From assembly GCA_017431785.1 (NCBI GenBank), contig JAFRKJ010000071.1:1-64000 (forward strand): DNA of 64,000 bases, given 5' to 3'. The notes beneath the pieces were generated by a model that saw only the letters and a list, made by a program, of their open reading frames with translations, was not told the origin of the DNA and searched no databases. Shown here piece by piece: positions 34,335 to 43,244 of the stretch. A program made the translations under genes and the position numbers. This DNA comes from Bacillota bacterium. GTDB taxonomy: Bacteria; Bacillota; Clostridia; Peptostreptococcales; Anaerovoracaceae. The first letter of the stretch is position 1. Each line of letters starts with the position of its first letter.

Positions 34335-35501
34335 TTATGCTGTTATAGCTTTTTCAAATGCATCCCGGTGATCCTCTACGTAGTCGATTGCTGTTTTTGT
34401 CCAGTTTCCCCAGAACGTATTGAATTCATAAGTGTTAGTAGGATTATCGTCAACGATATATTCCCAGATGTAATAGAATCCGCAGTGGATCGATACGATT
34501 TCAAAGATATCGATGACCATCTTCCTCTCGTCATCTGTCAGCTTGCCCGGCAGAGGATTTCCGATTTCCTCCATTGCATCGTCATAGGCATTCAGGAATG
34601 TGATGACATCCTCTACTCTGATACTATTTGTCAACTCCTTTTCATTGAAATTGCAAAGAGCTTCATTGATGAACCATCCGATATCATAGAGTCTTGGTCT
34701 GTACTGACTAATATCCAAGTCGCAGATTCCTACTGGTTCATAGTTCTCATCCAGTAGGTAGTTCTGCGGGCTTGTGTCGATATGGCACATACAATTCGGA
34801 AGACCACTCTCTGCCGCAGCATATCTTTCACTGCACTTATCCAATATTTCAAGAAGCCTCGGCTGATATTCTGCGAAGTAATCGTAGTATTCATATGTTG
34901 ATCCCTCGCTGCACCGCTCATATTCCTCAGTGAACATTCTGCGGAATTCTTTCAGAACATCTTTGAAGTCCTGATTACCAGCACCACATCCTTCCGGCGG
35001 AACGAATCCATATGCTCCCGCATGATACTGAGCAATTCCCTTGGCGCATCCCTTGATGAGCGGTTCGGTGATTTTGCCATAGGCCCAAGTATCTCTGGCA
35101 AAGGCTTTCCCTGGAAGCAATGTAAACATGCAGAAATATCTCTCACGCTGGACTTCAGGGCAAAAGCATCTGACGTATCCATCCTCGTTGTCTGCAGCCA
35201 CCAGAGCTGCGCATTTCATGTTGGATTTATTGTGCTCAGTGAAATACTTTCGCAATGCTAGTTCATACTTGAGATCTGAAACAGACTTTGAAGTGCTGAA
35301 GAGCTGACCGAAGTACTTGGTCGCAACTCCGTCTTTTTCGGCTGTTACGAAATAGTTGAAATTGCTATCGCCCATAGTTAGTCTTTCAACATTAACTACT
35401 TTCCCCAGATTGTAGAATTCATTTACGATCCTTTCGATATCAGGAAGTGTGTTATCCTGATTCTCTATGATGTATGCATCTTCCATCTTTTCACTTGTCA
35501 T
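34335..35501 (-). CDS. APH/choline-kinase-fold small-molecule kinase
   Basis: 388 residues. The kinase core has a nucleotide-binding lobe (VERLTMGDSNFNYFVTAEKD; YFCMFTLLPGKAF) and the phosphotransferase catalytic motif MCHIDTSPQNYLLD (HxDxxxxN, Asp near 240), followed by VGICDLDISQ with the metal-binding Asp. It belongs to the APH family, which includes choline, methylthioribose and homoserine kinases. Its position between the DMT transporter and the GlpA/NoxA/DUF1667 genes suggests it phosphorylates the imported compound before oxidation. It is not a likely resistance gene. Confidence 0.82.
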   Translation of the reverse strand: MTSEKMEDAYIIENQDNTLPDIERIVNEFYNLGKVVNVERLTMGDSNFNYFVTAEKDGVATKYFGQLFSTSKSVSDLKYELALRKYFTEHNKSNMKCAALVAADNEDGYVRCFCPEVQRERYFCMFTLLPGKAFARDTWAYGKITEPLIKGCAKGIAQYHAGAYGFVPPEGCGAGNQDFKDVLKEFRRMFTEEYERCSEGSTYEYYDYFAEYQPRLLEILDKCSERYAAAESGLPNCMCHIDTSPQNYLLDENYEPVGICDLDISQYRPRLYDIGWFINEALCNFNEKELTNSIRVEDVITFLNAYDDAMEEIGNPLPGKLTDDERKMVIDIFEIVSIHCGFYYIWEYIVDDNPTNTYEFNTFWGNWTKTAIDYVEDHRDAFEKAITA

Positions 35502-35516
35502 GGCACCAACCTCCTG

Positions 35517-35870
35517 TTAGTTGTTCGTCAGAATGATATCTGAACCTGTATCAAGAATATTTTCGATAACTACTCTTCCAACATTGAACGGTGGTTCTAC
35601 TACGGTTTCTTTGAGAATTTTCATGACTTCCATCTGCATATCTTTAGGTATTGGTTTGCTGGTACGTACAGACACAGTCGGAGTCTTGTAATCCTTTGCT
35701 TTGACGATAGCTGTCAGCTGTCTCTGCGGATTCAAAAATTCTGCTGTTGCATATTCCAGTCCACGTTTACATTCATATCCTGTAATGGATTCGATGTGAT
35801 CACTGGTTCCCTTAACTGTTATCTGGCAGCTGGAGGGACATACTATGCAAGTAATCTTTTTTTCATCCAT
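35517..35870 (-). CDS. DUF1667 protein
   Basis: 117 residues. The N-terminus holds CIVCPSSCQITV and, later, a third and fourth Cys region (GYECKRGLEYA), giving a CxxC...C...C set that could bind an Fe-S cluster or zinc. The end is the family-typical SVRTSKPIPKDMQMEVMKIL. DUF1667 proteins follow GlpA-like and NoxA-like flavoproteins in Clostridia and are thought to form the third subunit of that oxidoreductase. The same order is found here with 12- and 15-base gaps. Confidence 0.88.
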   Translation of the reverse strand: MDEKKITCIVCPSSCQITVKGTSDHIESITGYECKRGLEYATAEFLNPQRQLTAIVKAKDYKTPTVSVRTSKPIPKDMQMEVMKILKETVVEPPFNVGRVVIENILDTGSDIILTNN

Positions 35871-35882
35871 GGTTCTTTCCTC

Positions 35883-37136
35883 CTATTCCTTGATAATGCT
35901 GATGGTGATTTCACCTGAATCAATTGCTTTAATCTTTGCAATATCCAGTGTGATGGTTTCCATTTCACCAGGATTTACAATCTTCCTCTTCGCAGAGGCT
36001 AAGACAGCATCACCTGCCTGTGCTTCGATTCTTACGTTTTTATCCGGTGCACTGACTCTGAAGTAAAACTCTACATCCTCTTCTCCATCCTTTCTGATGA
36101 TCTGAGGTGTGACTGTATGAACTCCATTGCCTGGAATCACATCGATATTTTCATCTGTATCTTTCAAAATACCTTGTGCAAACAGCGCCGCTGACTTTCC
36201 TGCACGTTCACTCTCGATAGAAACATTGTCCACCAAATCATTTACATGGAGAACATTGCCGCAGGCAAAGATACCCGAAACGTTGGTCTCCATATTGCTG
36301 TCTACGACTGGTCCATTTGTAAGAGGATCAAGCTGCACACCGGCAGTCTTAGAAACTTCATTCTCAGGGATCAAGCCAACGGAATAAAGAATCGTATCGC
36401 AATCTACATCGAAGGCTGTGCCTGGTATTTCTTCTCTATTCTCATCGATCTGCGCAATGGTCACACCTTCTACCCTGTGTTTTCCTCTAATCTCTGTAAC
36501 AATGTGACTGAGGTAGAGCGGAATGTCATAATCCTCCAAGCACTGTACTCTATTACGTGTCAGACCTGCCAGATACGGCATGATTTCAACAACCGCTTCG
36601 ACTTTGATTCCTTCCAGTGTCAGTCTTCTGGCCATAATCATTCCGATATCTCCGGAACCAACGATAACTGCCTTATGTCCAACCAGTTCGTTCTGCACGT
36701 TCATGAATCTCTGCGCTGTTCCAGCAGTGAATACACCTGCTGGTCTTGTGCCTGGTGTCTGAACCTGTGCCCTTGTCCTTTCTCTGCATCCCATGGACAG
36801 GACAATAGCTCCTGCTTCAATCACAACGTTGCCATCTTTGTTTGCCGCATGAATCGTTCTCGTATCTCCATCGATGGAGAGAACCATCGTGTTGAGTAAA
36901 ACAGTGATCCCTTCGTTTTCAACCAGCTGAATGAACCGATCCGCATATTCCGGTCCGGACAGTTCTTCCTTGAAATACTTGAGCCCGAATCCCATGTGAA
37001 TGCATTGCTCCAGGATACCGCCCATTCGGAAATCTCTTTCAATGAGGACGACACTCGCATTGTTTCTCTTCGCAGCCAGTGCTGCAGCCAGTCCGGCAGG
37101 ACCTGCGCCTATTACTGCTACATCAAATTTCTGCAT
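35883..37136 (-). CDS. FAD/NAD-dependent oxidoreductase, NoxA-like subunit
   Basis: 417 residues from ATG 37136; GTGAGG lies 8 bases upstream. An ATG 6 bases earlier is too close to that site. Two dinucleotide folds are seen: FAD (VAVIGAGPAGLAAALAAKRN) and NAD (VIVGSGDIGMIMARRLTLEG), and the FAD-contact GIFACGNVLHVNDLVDNVS. It probably passes electrons between the GlpA-like flavoprotein and NAD or another carrier. The order GlpA-like, NoxA-like, DUF1667 is the standard three-gene set in Clostridia. Confidence 0.87.
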   Translation of the reverse strand: MQKFDVAVIGAGPAGLAAALAAKRNNASVVLIERDFRMGGILEQCIHMGFGLKYFKEELSGPEYADRFIQLVENEGITVLLNTMVLSIDGDTRTIHAANKDGNVVIEAGAIVLSMGCRERTRAQVQTPGTRPAGVFTAGTAQRFMNVQNELVGHKAVIVGSGDIGMIMARRLTLEGIKVEAVVEIMPYLAGLTRNRVQCLEDYDIPLYLSHIVTEIRGKHRVEGVTIAQIDENREEIPGTAFDVDCDTILYSVGLIPENEVSKTAGVQLDPLTNGPVVDSNMETNVSGIFACGNVLHVNDLVDNVSIESERAGKSAALFAQGILKDTDENIDVIPGNGVHTVTPQIIRKDGEEDVEFYFRVSAPDKNVRIEAQAGDAVLASAKRKIVNPGEMETITLDIAKIKAIDSGEITISIIKE

Positions 37137-37146
37137 CTTCATTACC

Positions 37147-38640
37147 TCACTTTCTGCACTTTCCGACGATGATTTCCGATCCAGGTTCGTTCTTGGTAAT
37201 TTCTTCAACCGGAACATTCAGTTCACGTGCCAGTATTTCCACAACCTTCGGGGAGCAGAATCCGCCCTGACAGCGTCCCATGCCCGCTCTGAGTTTTCTC
37301 TTGACCTCATCCACTGTCGTTGCACAAGGTTCTGTATGGATCGCTCTGATGATTTCGGCTTCTGTGATCGTTTCACATCTGCAGATGATGTTTCCGTACT
37401 TAGGATCCGAAGCGATTGCAGCTTCACGTTCTTCATCCGTCATATCTACAAACTTCTTGATTCTCTTTCTGCGCGGCTGGAAATCGTCTTTTGGTTCCAG
37501 TTTGAGTCCATCGTTTTCCAACAAGTTCTGCATATAACATGCTATTGCAGGAGCAGTGGACACTCCCTGTGTGATGCCGACGGCTTCGCAATAGCCTTTC
37601 ACGTTTTTGCTGACTTCTAACGTCCACGTTGATGGATCTTTACAGCATCTCGCTCCTGTGAACTGCGTGATCGTATCTTTCATGCTGATAGCAGGAATCA
37701 GTTTCTGCGCTGTTTCAACAACTTTGTCGATTCCTTCTTTCGTCGTCGCTGTCCACTCTTTGTCTTCTCCGTTATCTGCGGATGGTCCGAGCAAAACGTT
37801 TCCACTAATCGTTGGGTCAATGGCAACACCTGTCGCAATTCTTCCCGGACAAGGTCTGACCATGACAGACGGGGCGTACGGCAGATTCTTGTCAAGAACA
37901 GGTGTCTGTCCATATCTCGGATACATTCTGTAATTGCAGTACCCAGTTGTCTTCGCTAGATCGTCTGCATACAGAGCTCCGCAATTGATGACATACTTCG
38001 TCTTGATGTAACCCTGGCTCGTCTGTAGACCGATTACTGTATTCGTTTCTTTATCGATATCGACTGACTCTGCTTTCGTGTTTCGCAGCAATCTTACGCC
38101 ATTTTCAATGGCATTCTGCAGCTGCGCTACAACAAGATCGAATACATTGATGATGCCTTCATCCGGACAGTAATATCCCCCAATAAATCCCGGTCCCAGC
38201 ATTGGCACTAAATCATATGCCTGTTTCTTTGTGATGCGCCATGTTCTGTAGTCGCCTGCCTCCCAAGCCTTCTTTCTGGCGCCTTCCATCAGATCCATTT
38301 CTTCCTGTGTCCTCGCGAGACAGACGGCGCCGATCTTTTTGTAATCCACTTCCAGATCCTTGAGCCACTGTGGATAGATCAGAGCATTTGACCTTGTAAA
38401 CAGCATTCTCAGAACATTGTCCATGGAATGCTCCTCCGTATACATCATCATATTGAATACGGAAGTCTGACAGACAACTCCTTGATTCTGTCTGGAAGCA
38501 TTTCCGCCGATTTCTTTTTTTCTTTCGACGATCATAACGTCCAGATCAAATCTGGATAACTGTCTGGCAATTGCACTGCCAATGACTCCTGCCCCAACAA
38601 TGACAACATCGGTTTCATAGTCATATTTCTTGTTTGTCAT
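37147..38640 (-). CDS. GlpA-like FAD-dependent polyol-phosphate dehydrogenase with BFD-type 2Fe-2S domain
   Basis: 497 residues. An N-terminal FAD fold (DVVIVGAGVIGSAIARQLSR, then VERKKEIGGNASRQNQG) begins a DAO/GlpA-type domain (about 1-400). The C-terminus (about 415-480) is a bacterioferredoxin-associated [2Fe-2S] domain with ICRCETITEAEI and GRCQGGFCSP, four cysteines. GlpA oxidises sn-glycerol-3-phosphate; relatives such as EryB oxidise other polyol phosphates. Next to an aldolase and an APH-type kinase but without glpK or glpF, the substrate here is probably a different alditol phosphate. This last step is inference. Confidence 0.87.
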   Translation of the reverse strand: MTNKKYDYETDVVIVGAGVIGSAIARQLSRFDLDVMIVERKKEIGGNASRQNQGVVCQTSVFNMMMYTEEHSMDNVLRMLFTRSNALIYPQWLKDLEVDYKKIGAVCLARTQEEMDLMEGARKKAWEAGDYRTWRITKKQAYDLVPMLGPGFIGGYYCPDEGIINVFDLVVAQLQNAIENGVRLLRNTKAESVDIDKETNTVIGLQTSQGYIKTKYVINCGALYADDLAKTTGYCNYRMYPRYGQTPVLDKNLPYAPSVMVRPCPGRIATGVAIDPTISGNVLLGPSADNGEDKEWTATTKEGIDKVVETAQKLIPAISMKDTITQFTGARCCKDPSTWTLEVSKNVKGYCEAVGITQGVSTAPAIACYMQNLLENDGLKLEPKDDFQPRRKRIKKFVDMTDEEREAAIASDPKYGNIICRCETITEAEIIRAIHTEPCATTVDEVKRKLRAGMGRCQGGFCSPKVVEILARELNVPVEEITKNEPGSEIIVGKCRK

Positions 38641-38673
38641 TTTGGAATTACTCCTTTCCTCACAAGTGATAAC

Positions 38674-39555
38674 TTAAAAATTCATGATTGATGGTGTCTG
38701 GAACATTTCGATATGTCTCATGACATCCTTCTGCATATCCGGAATCGCATCTCTGGCGATCTGATCAAATGTAACAAGGTATTCTCCCTCATTGTCCAGC
38801 AGTTTCTTCGCACTCAGCGCTCCTGCCCTCTCTGAGGAAGTAAATATATTGATCTTATTAATTCCATTGGCAATTGCCAATCTAAACTGTTCTACTGAAA
38901 GTCCTGACCCTCCATGCAAAACCAGTGGCAGCGTGCCGACAGCCTTCTTGATTTCCTGCAATCTGTTAATGTCCAACTTCGGAGTGCCTTTGAATGTGCC
39001 GTGTACTGTACCAATGGCTACTGCCAGAGCATCCACACCTGTCTGCTCGGCGAAGTACACTGCTTCTTCCGGTGTTGAGTATTGGCTTTCGTCAACTTCA
39101 GCGCCGCTAGCTGTTGCGCCTCCTTCATCTCCGCCGACATGTCCGATTTCAGCTTCCACACTTACGCCCGCCGGATGTGCTGCTTCCACAACTGCTTTCG
39201 TAATACGAATGTTCTCCTCCATCGGCAGTGATGATCCATCATACATGACGCTGGTGCAACCGAGTCTGATTGCTCTCACGCAATCTTCATATGACACACC
39301 ATGATCCAAAACTGTTGCAACAGGAACATGTGCTGCCTCTGCCATCGCATTAATCGCTGCGAAATGCAGCTCAAGACTTATGTCATCATCAAAGACAAGC
39401 GAGAACTCTTCTAACAATATGATTGGGGTTTTGGTTTCCTCCGCCGCTTTGATAGCAGCTATTGCAGATATGAGATCTGAACCCGCATATGCTCCTACTG
39501 CATATGTGTTTTTCTCTGCATGCTGCAATATTTCCTTCATTGTTACTAAAGCCAT
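38674..39555 (-). CDS. Class II fructose-bisphosphate/tagatose-bisphosphate-type aldolase
   Basis: 293 residues. Zinc and active-site motifs of class II aldolases are present: VATVLDHGVSYEDC (His near 83), SVEAEIGHVGGDEGG (Glu), AVAIGTVHGTFKG (His) and PLVLHGGSGLS (His). The length and sequence fit the GatY/KbaY/FbaA group that cleaves ketose-1-phosphates or 1,6-bisphosphates to DHAP and an aldehyde. As the first gene of the cluster, following the DeoR-type operator, it probably performs the final cleavage of a catabolic route rather than glycolysis. GGGAGG precedes the start. Confidence 0.88.
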   Translation of the reverse strand: MALVTMKEILQHAEKNTYAVGAYAGSDLISAIAAIKAAEETKTPIILLEEFSLVFDDDISLELHFAAINAMAEAAHVPVATVLDHGVSYEDCVRAIRLGCTSVMYDGSSLPMEENIRITKAVVEAAHPAGVSVEAEIGHVGGDEGGATASGAEVDESQYSTPEEAVYFAEQTGVDALAVAIGTVHGTFKGTPKLDINRLQEIKKAVGTLPLVLHGGSGLSVEQFRLAIANGINKINIFTSSERAGALSAKKLLDNEGEYLVTFDQIARDAIPDMQKDVMRHIEMFQTPSIMNF

Positions 39556-39675
39556 TTCTTTTCCTCCCTGATGTATTCACTTACAGCTTCTCTAAATGTT
39601 GGTATGAAATTGATATGAACTTATCACTAATATGTTCTTTTTGTTAATATTATGACAATGTTTTGTTGTTTTCTT

Positions 39676-39707
39676 TCTGTTTTATGTCTGTTTTATATCT
39701 GTTTTAT
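39676..39707. promoter_or_regulatory. Candidate DeoR operator: three 11-bp direct repeats
   Basis: TCTGTTTTAT occurs at 39676, 39687 and 39698, an exact 11-bp period, in the divergent gap between the aldolase operon and the DeoR gene. AT-rich direct repeats one turn apart are typical DeoR-family operators. A related TTTATGC occurs nearby. Confidence 0.6.
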
Positions 39708-39740
39708 GCATTCTATACCAACTTTATGCCAATGTCAATA

Positions 39741-39768
39741 TTGCTTTTTGATACATTTATGCTATAAT
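39741..39768 (+). promoter_or_regulatory. Promoter of the DeoR-family gene
   Basis: TTGCTT (39741-39746), 16-base spacer ending in TATGC, TATAAT (39763-39768); an extended -10 promoter 43 bases upstream of the start codon. Confidence 0.7.
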
Positions 39769-39810
39769 CCGTTTGTATTTGTTTCTTTTTTGTATGGAAA
39801 AGAGGGATTC

Positions 39811-40578
39811 ATGCTTGCAGATGAAAGAAGATCTTTGATTATGGAAGATCTATATAACAATGGAATAGTGAAGGTAAATGAGCTTTCAGAAAAATATGAT
39901 GTTACCGTCGAAACCGTGCGGCGCGACATCTCCGCTTTACAGGAACAGAACCTAGTAAAAAAAGTTTATGGAGGCGCAGTTCCAATCAGTTCAACGGTCA
40001 AAGACTCTCTCTATACTTCCAGAGAAACACTGCACGCAAAAGAAAAAGCAGCCATAGGCCGCTTCATATCAGAAAAAATACATGAAGGAGAAACTATTCT
40101 CCTCGGTTCCGGAACAACGACTCTGGAAATTGCTAAGAATCTGAAACATTTCAATAATCTCACCGTTATCACAAATTCATTTCCTGTCATTATGGAACTC
40201 ATTTCCACCAAGCTGAATATTTTCTGTCTTGGCGGACATGTTGGAAATATCGATATGAATATGATCGGCGCGTTCACCATCAACGCCTTAAAGAAATTCC
40301 ATGTTGACCGTGCATTTATCACTGCACTTGGAATCACAACAGGCGCTGGCGTAACTTGCTATAGCTCCGAAGAGGCTTTCTTCGCACGTCAGGTTCGTGA
40401 CCAGGCTGGCAAACTTATCCTCGTAGCAGACAGCAGCAAGTTCGGTAATAATTCCCTCGTTATTCAAGGGCAGCTGATGGACTATGACACCATCATCACT
40501 GATTCCAACCTCGATAAATCTTATTTCGATGAATTCGCACGGAATGATATTAAACTCATTCTTGCGCCGATGAAGTAA
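39811..40578 (+). CDS. DeoR-family transcriptional repressor
   Basis: 255 residues from ATG 39811, with AAAGAGGGA upstream; the frame remains open far upstream but that stretch is the operator and promoter. The N-terminal HTH is classic DeoR (RRSLIMEDLYNNGIVKVNEL; YDVTVETVRRDISALQEQN; VKKVYGGAV). The C-terminal DeoR sensor domain binds a phosphorylated sugar (GSGTTTLEIAKNL; LGGHVGNIDMNMIG; VADSSKFGNNSLV). It is divergent from the aldolase-led cluster, which is the probable target, with a sugar phosphate intermediate as inducer. Confidence 0.92.
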   Translation: MLADERRSLIMEDLYNNGIVKVNELSEKYDVTVETVRRDISALQEQNLVKKVYGGAVPISSTVKDSLYTSRETLHAKEKAAIGRFISEKIHEGETILLGSGTTTLEIAKNLKHFNNLTVITNSFPVIMELISTKLNIFCLGGHVGNIDMNMIGAFTINALKKFHVDRAFITALGITTGAGVTCYSSEEAFFARQVRDQAGKLILVADSSKFGNNSLVIQGQLMDYDTIITDSNLDKSYFDEFARNDIKLILAPMK

Positions 40579-40656
40579 ACGATCTAATCGTTAGGATAAC
40601 GAAAAGACACGATTCATTGGACATTTGACCTGTCCTGTGAATAATCTATATCAGAG

Positions 40657-40720
40657 AGACCGCCGGCAACTGAACTGCTACTCGTCAAGTAGACAGTTCA
40701 ATTGCTGGCGGTCTTTCTTT
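40657..40720 (+). terminator. Long hairpin terminator after the DeoR-family gene
   Basis: AGACCGCCGGCAACTGAACTG pairs with CAGTTCAATTGCTGGCGGTCT (few mismatches) around a loop with a short extra pairing, followed by TTCTTT. Confidence 0.75.
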
Positions 40721-40731
40721 ATCCCTATATT

Positions 40732-40975
40732 CTATTGTTTCTTCCTCTTCCACAACACAATCACCAGCACTCCACACAGCACGCCTGCTGCATCGATGCA
40801 CATATCTCTGACCTCACAGCTTCTGCCGGCAACGAACAATTGATGGAATTCATCCGCCACAGCATATGCGGCACCCACAGCCCACGCAAGCAATCCGGAC
40901 AACCGCACCTCGCTGAACATCAGCATCGCACTCCCGCCCAACACCAAGTACTCTGTGAAATGGGCACACTGTGCT
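40732..40975 (-). pseudogene. VanZ-like gene, C-terminal half
   Basis: Residues C-A-H-F-T-E-Y onwards of the VanZ-like protein at 15912-16310 are reproduced here, with a few substitutions and an intact stop. The first 53 or so residues are missing. The break lies 5 bases before the stop of the SH3-protein gene. Homology to the other copy continues past the stop for about 30 bases of flank. Confidence 0.8.
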
Positions 40976-40979
40976 TCTA

Positions 40980-41792
40980 TCAGTCAATAACAAACCCGGT
41001 CAATCTATAATTCTGAATCCACCCATAGGTTTCGTTTCCTTCGATATCCACCCATGTGATCTCTACCCATTTTTTATATTTCCCAACCACGCGAACAACG
41101 TCTCCCTTTTTCAGGTGGCCTGTGACACGTGACGATCTGTCTGGCTTTTGCCGGGGCATCGAATCCTCGCTCACAATACGATACCCATAGCCATCCAGCT
41201 CATCGATATCATACCCTTCGTCCGCAATGATATTGGTGACGTTTTGAACATAATACTGGTTAATCTCCGGAGGATTATTATGCAAAACCATCTGTATCCC
41301 GTTGTCTATCATGATCGGCATCAGCACAAACAAAAAATACAGCAGTATTTTCTTGAGTATTGCGCTGAACTCCTTGCGCTTCTCGTTCTGCTGATTCTTA
41401 GAATCTTTGATTTCATCTATGATTTCTTCTTCGTGATCCGAATCGGATTTATACTGATTGGCCGTCTTGTCGACGATTTCCTCAAAATCATAGTCGTCCG
41501 CATCTTCCATTGATTCCAAGACACTGGTCAGTGCTGAAATAATCTTAGAATAATCCAAATTATGCTCTAAATAAGCACTTACATTCTTATTGTAGGAATC
41601 AACCGCTTCAAGTATTCCAGTATTATTTTCATAATAACGCCTGGCTACTTCTCCTAACGAACTGTAACTCTGCGTTATCGTATTTATTTTCCGAACGAAA
41701 TCATTCTGATTTTGTGTAAAAGCTTCAAGTCCTTTTATTGCGTTATTCATTGCATCAAAATCAACTGCGCTATGGTCACAACTAAAACTCAT
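40980..41792 (-). CDS. Membrane-anchored SH3-domain protein, paralogue of 475-1296
   Basis: 270 residues with the same plan as the gene at 475-1296: helical N-terminus with the acidic patch (SDSDHEEEIIDEIKDSKNQ), one TM helix, and a C-terminal SH3 domain that is nearly identical (RSSRVTGHLKKGDVVRVVGK). The first 25 residues differ, the rest is very close. Its start lies inside the upstream gene (11-base overlap). Here the upstream partner is a TM-anchored protein and not a FRG protein, so the SH3 protein seems to be a common module with exchangeable partners. Confidence 0.8.
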   Translation of the reverse strand: MSFSCDHSAVDFDAMNNAIKGLEAFTQNQNDFVRKINTITQSYSSLGEVARRYYENNTGILEAVDSYNKNVSAYLEHNLDYSKIISALTSVLESMEDADDYDFEEIVDKTANQYKSDSDHEEEIIDEIKDSKNQQNEKRKEFSAILKKILLYFLFVLMPIMIDNGIQMVLHNNPPEINQYYVQNVTNIIADEGYDIDELDGYGYRIVSEDSMPRQKPDRSSRVTGHLKKGDVVRVVGKYKKWVEITWVDIEGNETYGWIQNYRLTGFVID

Positions 41793-42525
41793 TATATGCT
41801 TCCATTCTACTTTTTACTTCATCAGAATCTGCTAATCTATTATTCGATTCTGATAGTAACTCTGATGTTAGTTGTAGTTCGAACTCAATATCGTTTGCTA
41901 AGATATTAGGCGGTATTGTTGTCTCATTAATATCGTCTGATTTTCTTTCAATCCCAATAATATTCAACCATGACACTTCTGTTTTATAGCTATGACAGAA
42001 CCACTGCCCTAATTGGTTTTTATAAAAAACATCTATCACTAAAAAAGATCCCGGATAGTGTTTTTTGCTTGGATTGTCTCTTAGTCTTTCAATATTCTTG
42101 TTATACGACACTTCCAAATCATCGACTAACAGTTTTATTTCTTTTTCTTCATATCTAACACTTGCTTCTCGTTCGTCGTTTGCTTTGATGTGTGTAAGAT
42201 AATCAGGAAGATAATACATTTCAATACTATTACGACCATTTGGCGACTCAAAATGAGAAAATACGTATACAGACAATGCTGGAGAACTACCAATATTGCA
42301 TAAATTCATTTGTATGCCTAATTGCCTTCTTCCATATTCATTAAAGACTTTTGTTCCAAATGAAGTAATATTGTTTACTACAATACATGGTTGCTGATCT
42401 AACAAGGTTTGTGTTTTCATTGCATCAACAGACTCTCTTGACGCTTTCACTTGCTTATATGTTAAAACGACATACAAGAGCGTTATTACCATCGTAATTA
42501 ATGGTACTATTATTTGTATCGTCAT
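41782..42525 (-). CDS. Single-TM protein of unknown function
   Basis: 247 residues. One N-terminal membrane helix (IIVPLITMVITLLYVVLTYK) is followed by a short coiled segment and a soluble domain predicted to be beta-rich and cytosolic (LGIQMNLCNIGSSPALSVYV, SFLVIDVFYKNQLGQWFCHS). A phrase such as NIGSSPALSVYV is common in small membrane proteins of bacterial defence islands, but no named family is certain. It overlaps the SH3-protein gene by 11 bases and is AT-rich like other island genes. Confidence 0.65.
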   Translation of the reverse strand: MTIQIIVPLITMVITLLYVVLTYKQVKASRESVDAMKTQTLLDQQPCIVVNNITSFGTKVFNEYGRRQLGIQMNLCNIGSSPALSVYVFSHFESPNGRNSIEMYYLPDYLTHIKANDEREASVRYEEKEIKLLVDDLEVSYNKNIERLRDNPSKKHYPGSFLVIDVFYKNQLGQWFCHSYKTEVSWLNIIGIERKSDDINETTIPPNILANDIEFELQLTSELLSESNNRLADSDEVKSRMEAYNEF

Positions 42526-42659
42526 TGTATTTACCTTTACTAATTAATTTCGCTCAACAGTAATTACTGAATAGCATTTATCGTTCGTATCCTTTGCCAT
42601 CAATAATTATTAATCAAAAACTTATACGAATGTCTGCGTTATGCCTAGTAGCACCAAAA

Positions 42660-42686
42660 CGGAGCCCCAACTCTTACTAGCCCCGC
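42660..42686. repeat. Dispersed GCGG...CCCGC repeat, degenerate copy
   Basis: CGGAGCCCCAAC...TAGCCCCGC lies just after the Gfo/Idh pseudogene, in the same place as 48934-48961 lies after the intact gene. It therefore belongs to the same duplicated block. Confidence 0.35.
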
Positions 42687-42703
42687 TTCTCAGTCATTCC
42701 CTA

Positions 42704-43130
42704 TTAAAATGTCCACGCCATATCCTTACTCTTATGTTCCTTCAGCGGCAGTTTCACTGACAGTCCGATCTTCTAACTCTTATAGATTGCCAGGATCGTC
42801 TCTACTGCATTACGCCGGCAAATGCATCGACATATGGCGTACGATAATACTCAATCGCATCAATCATATCCGCAAACAGTGATGTGTGTCCACTGCCGTA
42901 AATATTGGATGTCGCCTCTTCCATACTAGCCGTACCAGCATCTGATTCAGTAGCATCTGCAAAATTCCAAACATCGATGTTGTTTGTAGATGTTCCTCCC
43001 ACCTTAACGGTTCCGTTTTTCCCAAACACATATAACGTCTCCTCTAGCTTCTTTGGATCGACATTAATGGTACCTTCGACGGTTCCAACTGTGCCATTCT
43101 TGAACTTCACGACGGCCATTCCCGCATCTT
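42704..43130 (-). pseudogene. Gfo/Idh/MocA oxidoreductase, C-terminal pseudogene
   Basis: Degenerate copy of the last third of the gene at 48978-50048. VVKFKNGTVGTVEGTINV, TLYVFGKNGTVKVGGTSTNN and ATSNIYGSGHTSLFADMI are recognisable, and the terminal D-M-x-x-T-F stop is kept. The NAD-binding domain and EKP motif are missing, and the frame is broken near 42800. Upstream, to about 43200, only decayed traces remain. Confidence 0.8.
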
Positions 43131-43244
43131 CAGCTCCAAGATTGGCTCCTACCTTTTCAACATCTCCACTATATCCCTTGTCGCAACTGTAGAAATGTAC
43201 TGTTTTATGAATCTCTCAATGTCGCTTGCTAGATAGTCTTTGGA

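Noticed and set aside
34335..35501. Aminoglycoside resistance kinase
   Set aside because: The APH fold is shared by many metabolic kinases, and the catabolic operon context with a DMT transporter, flavoproteins and an aldolase argues against a resistance role.
39676..39707. Three short direct repeats considered as a CRISPR or minisatellite
   Set aside because: The units are only 10-11 bp without spacers, and they lie in a divergent promoter region, which fits an operator.
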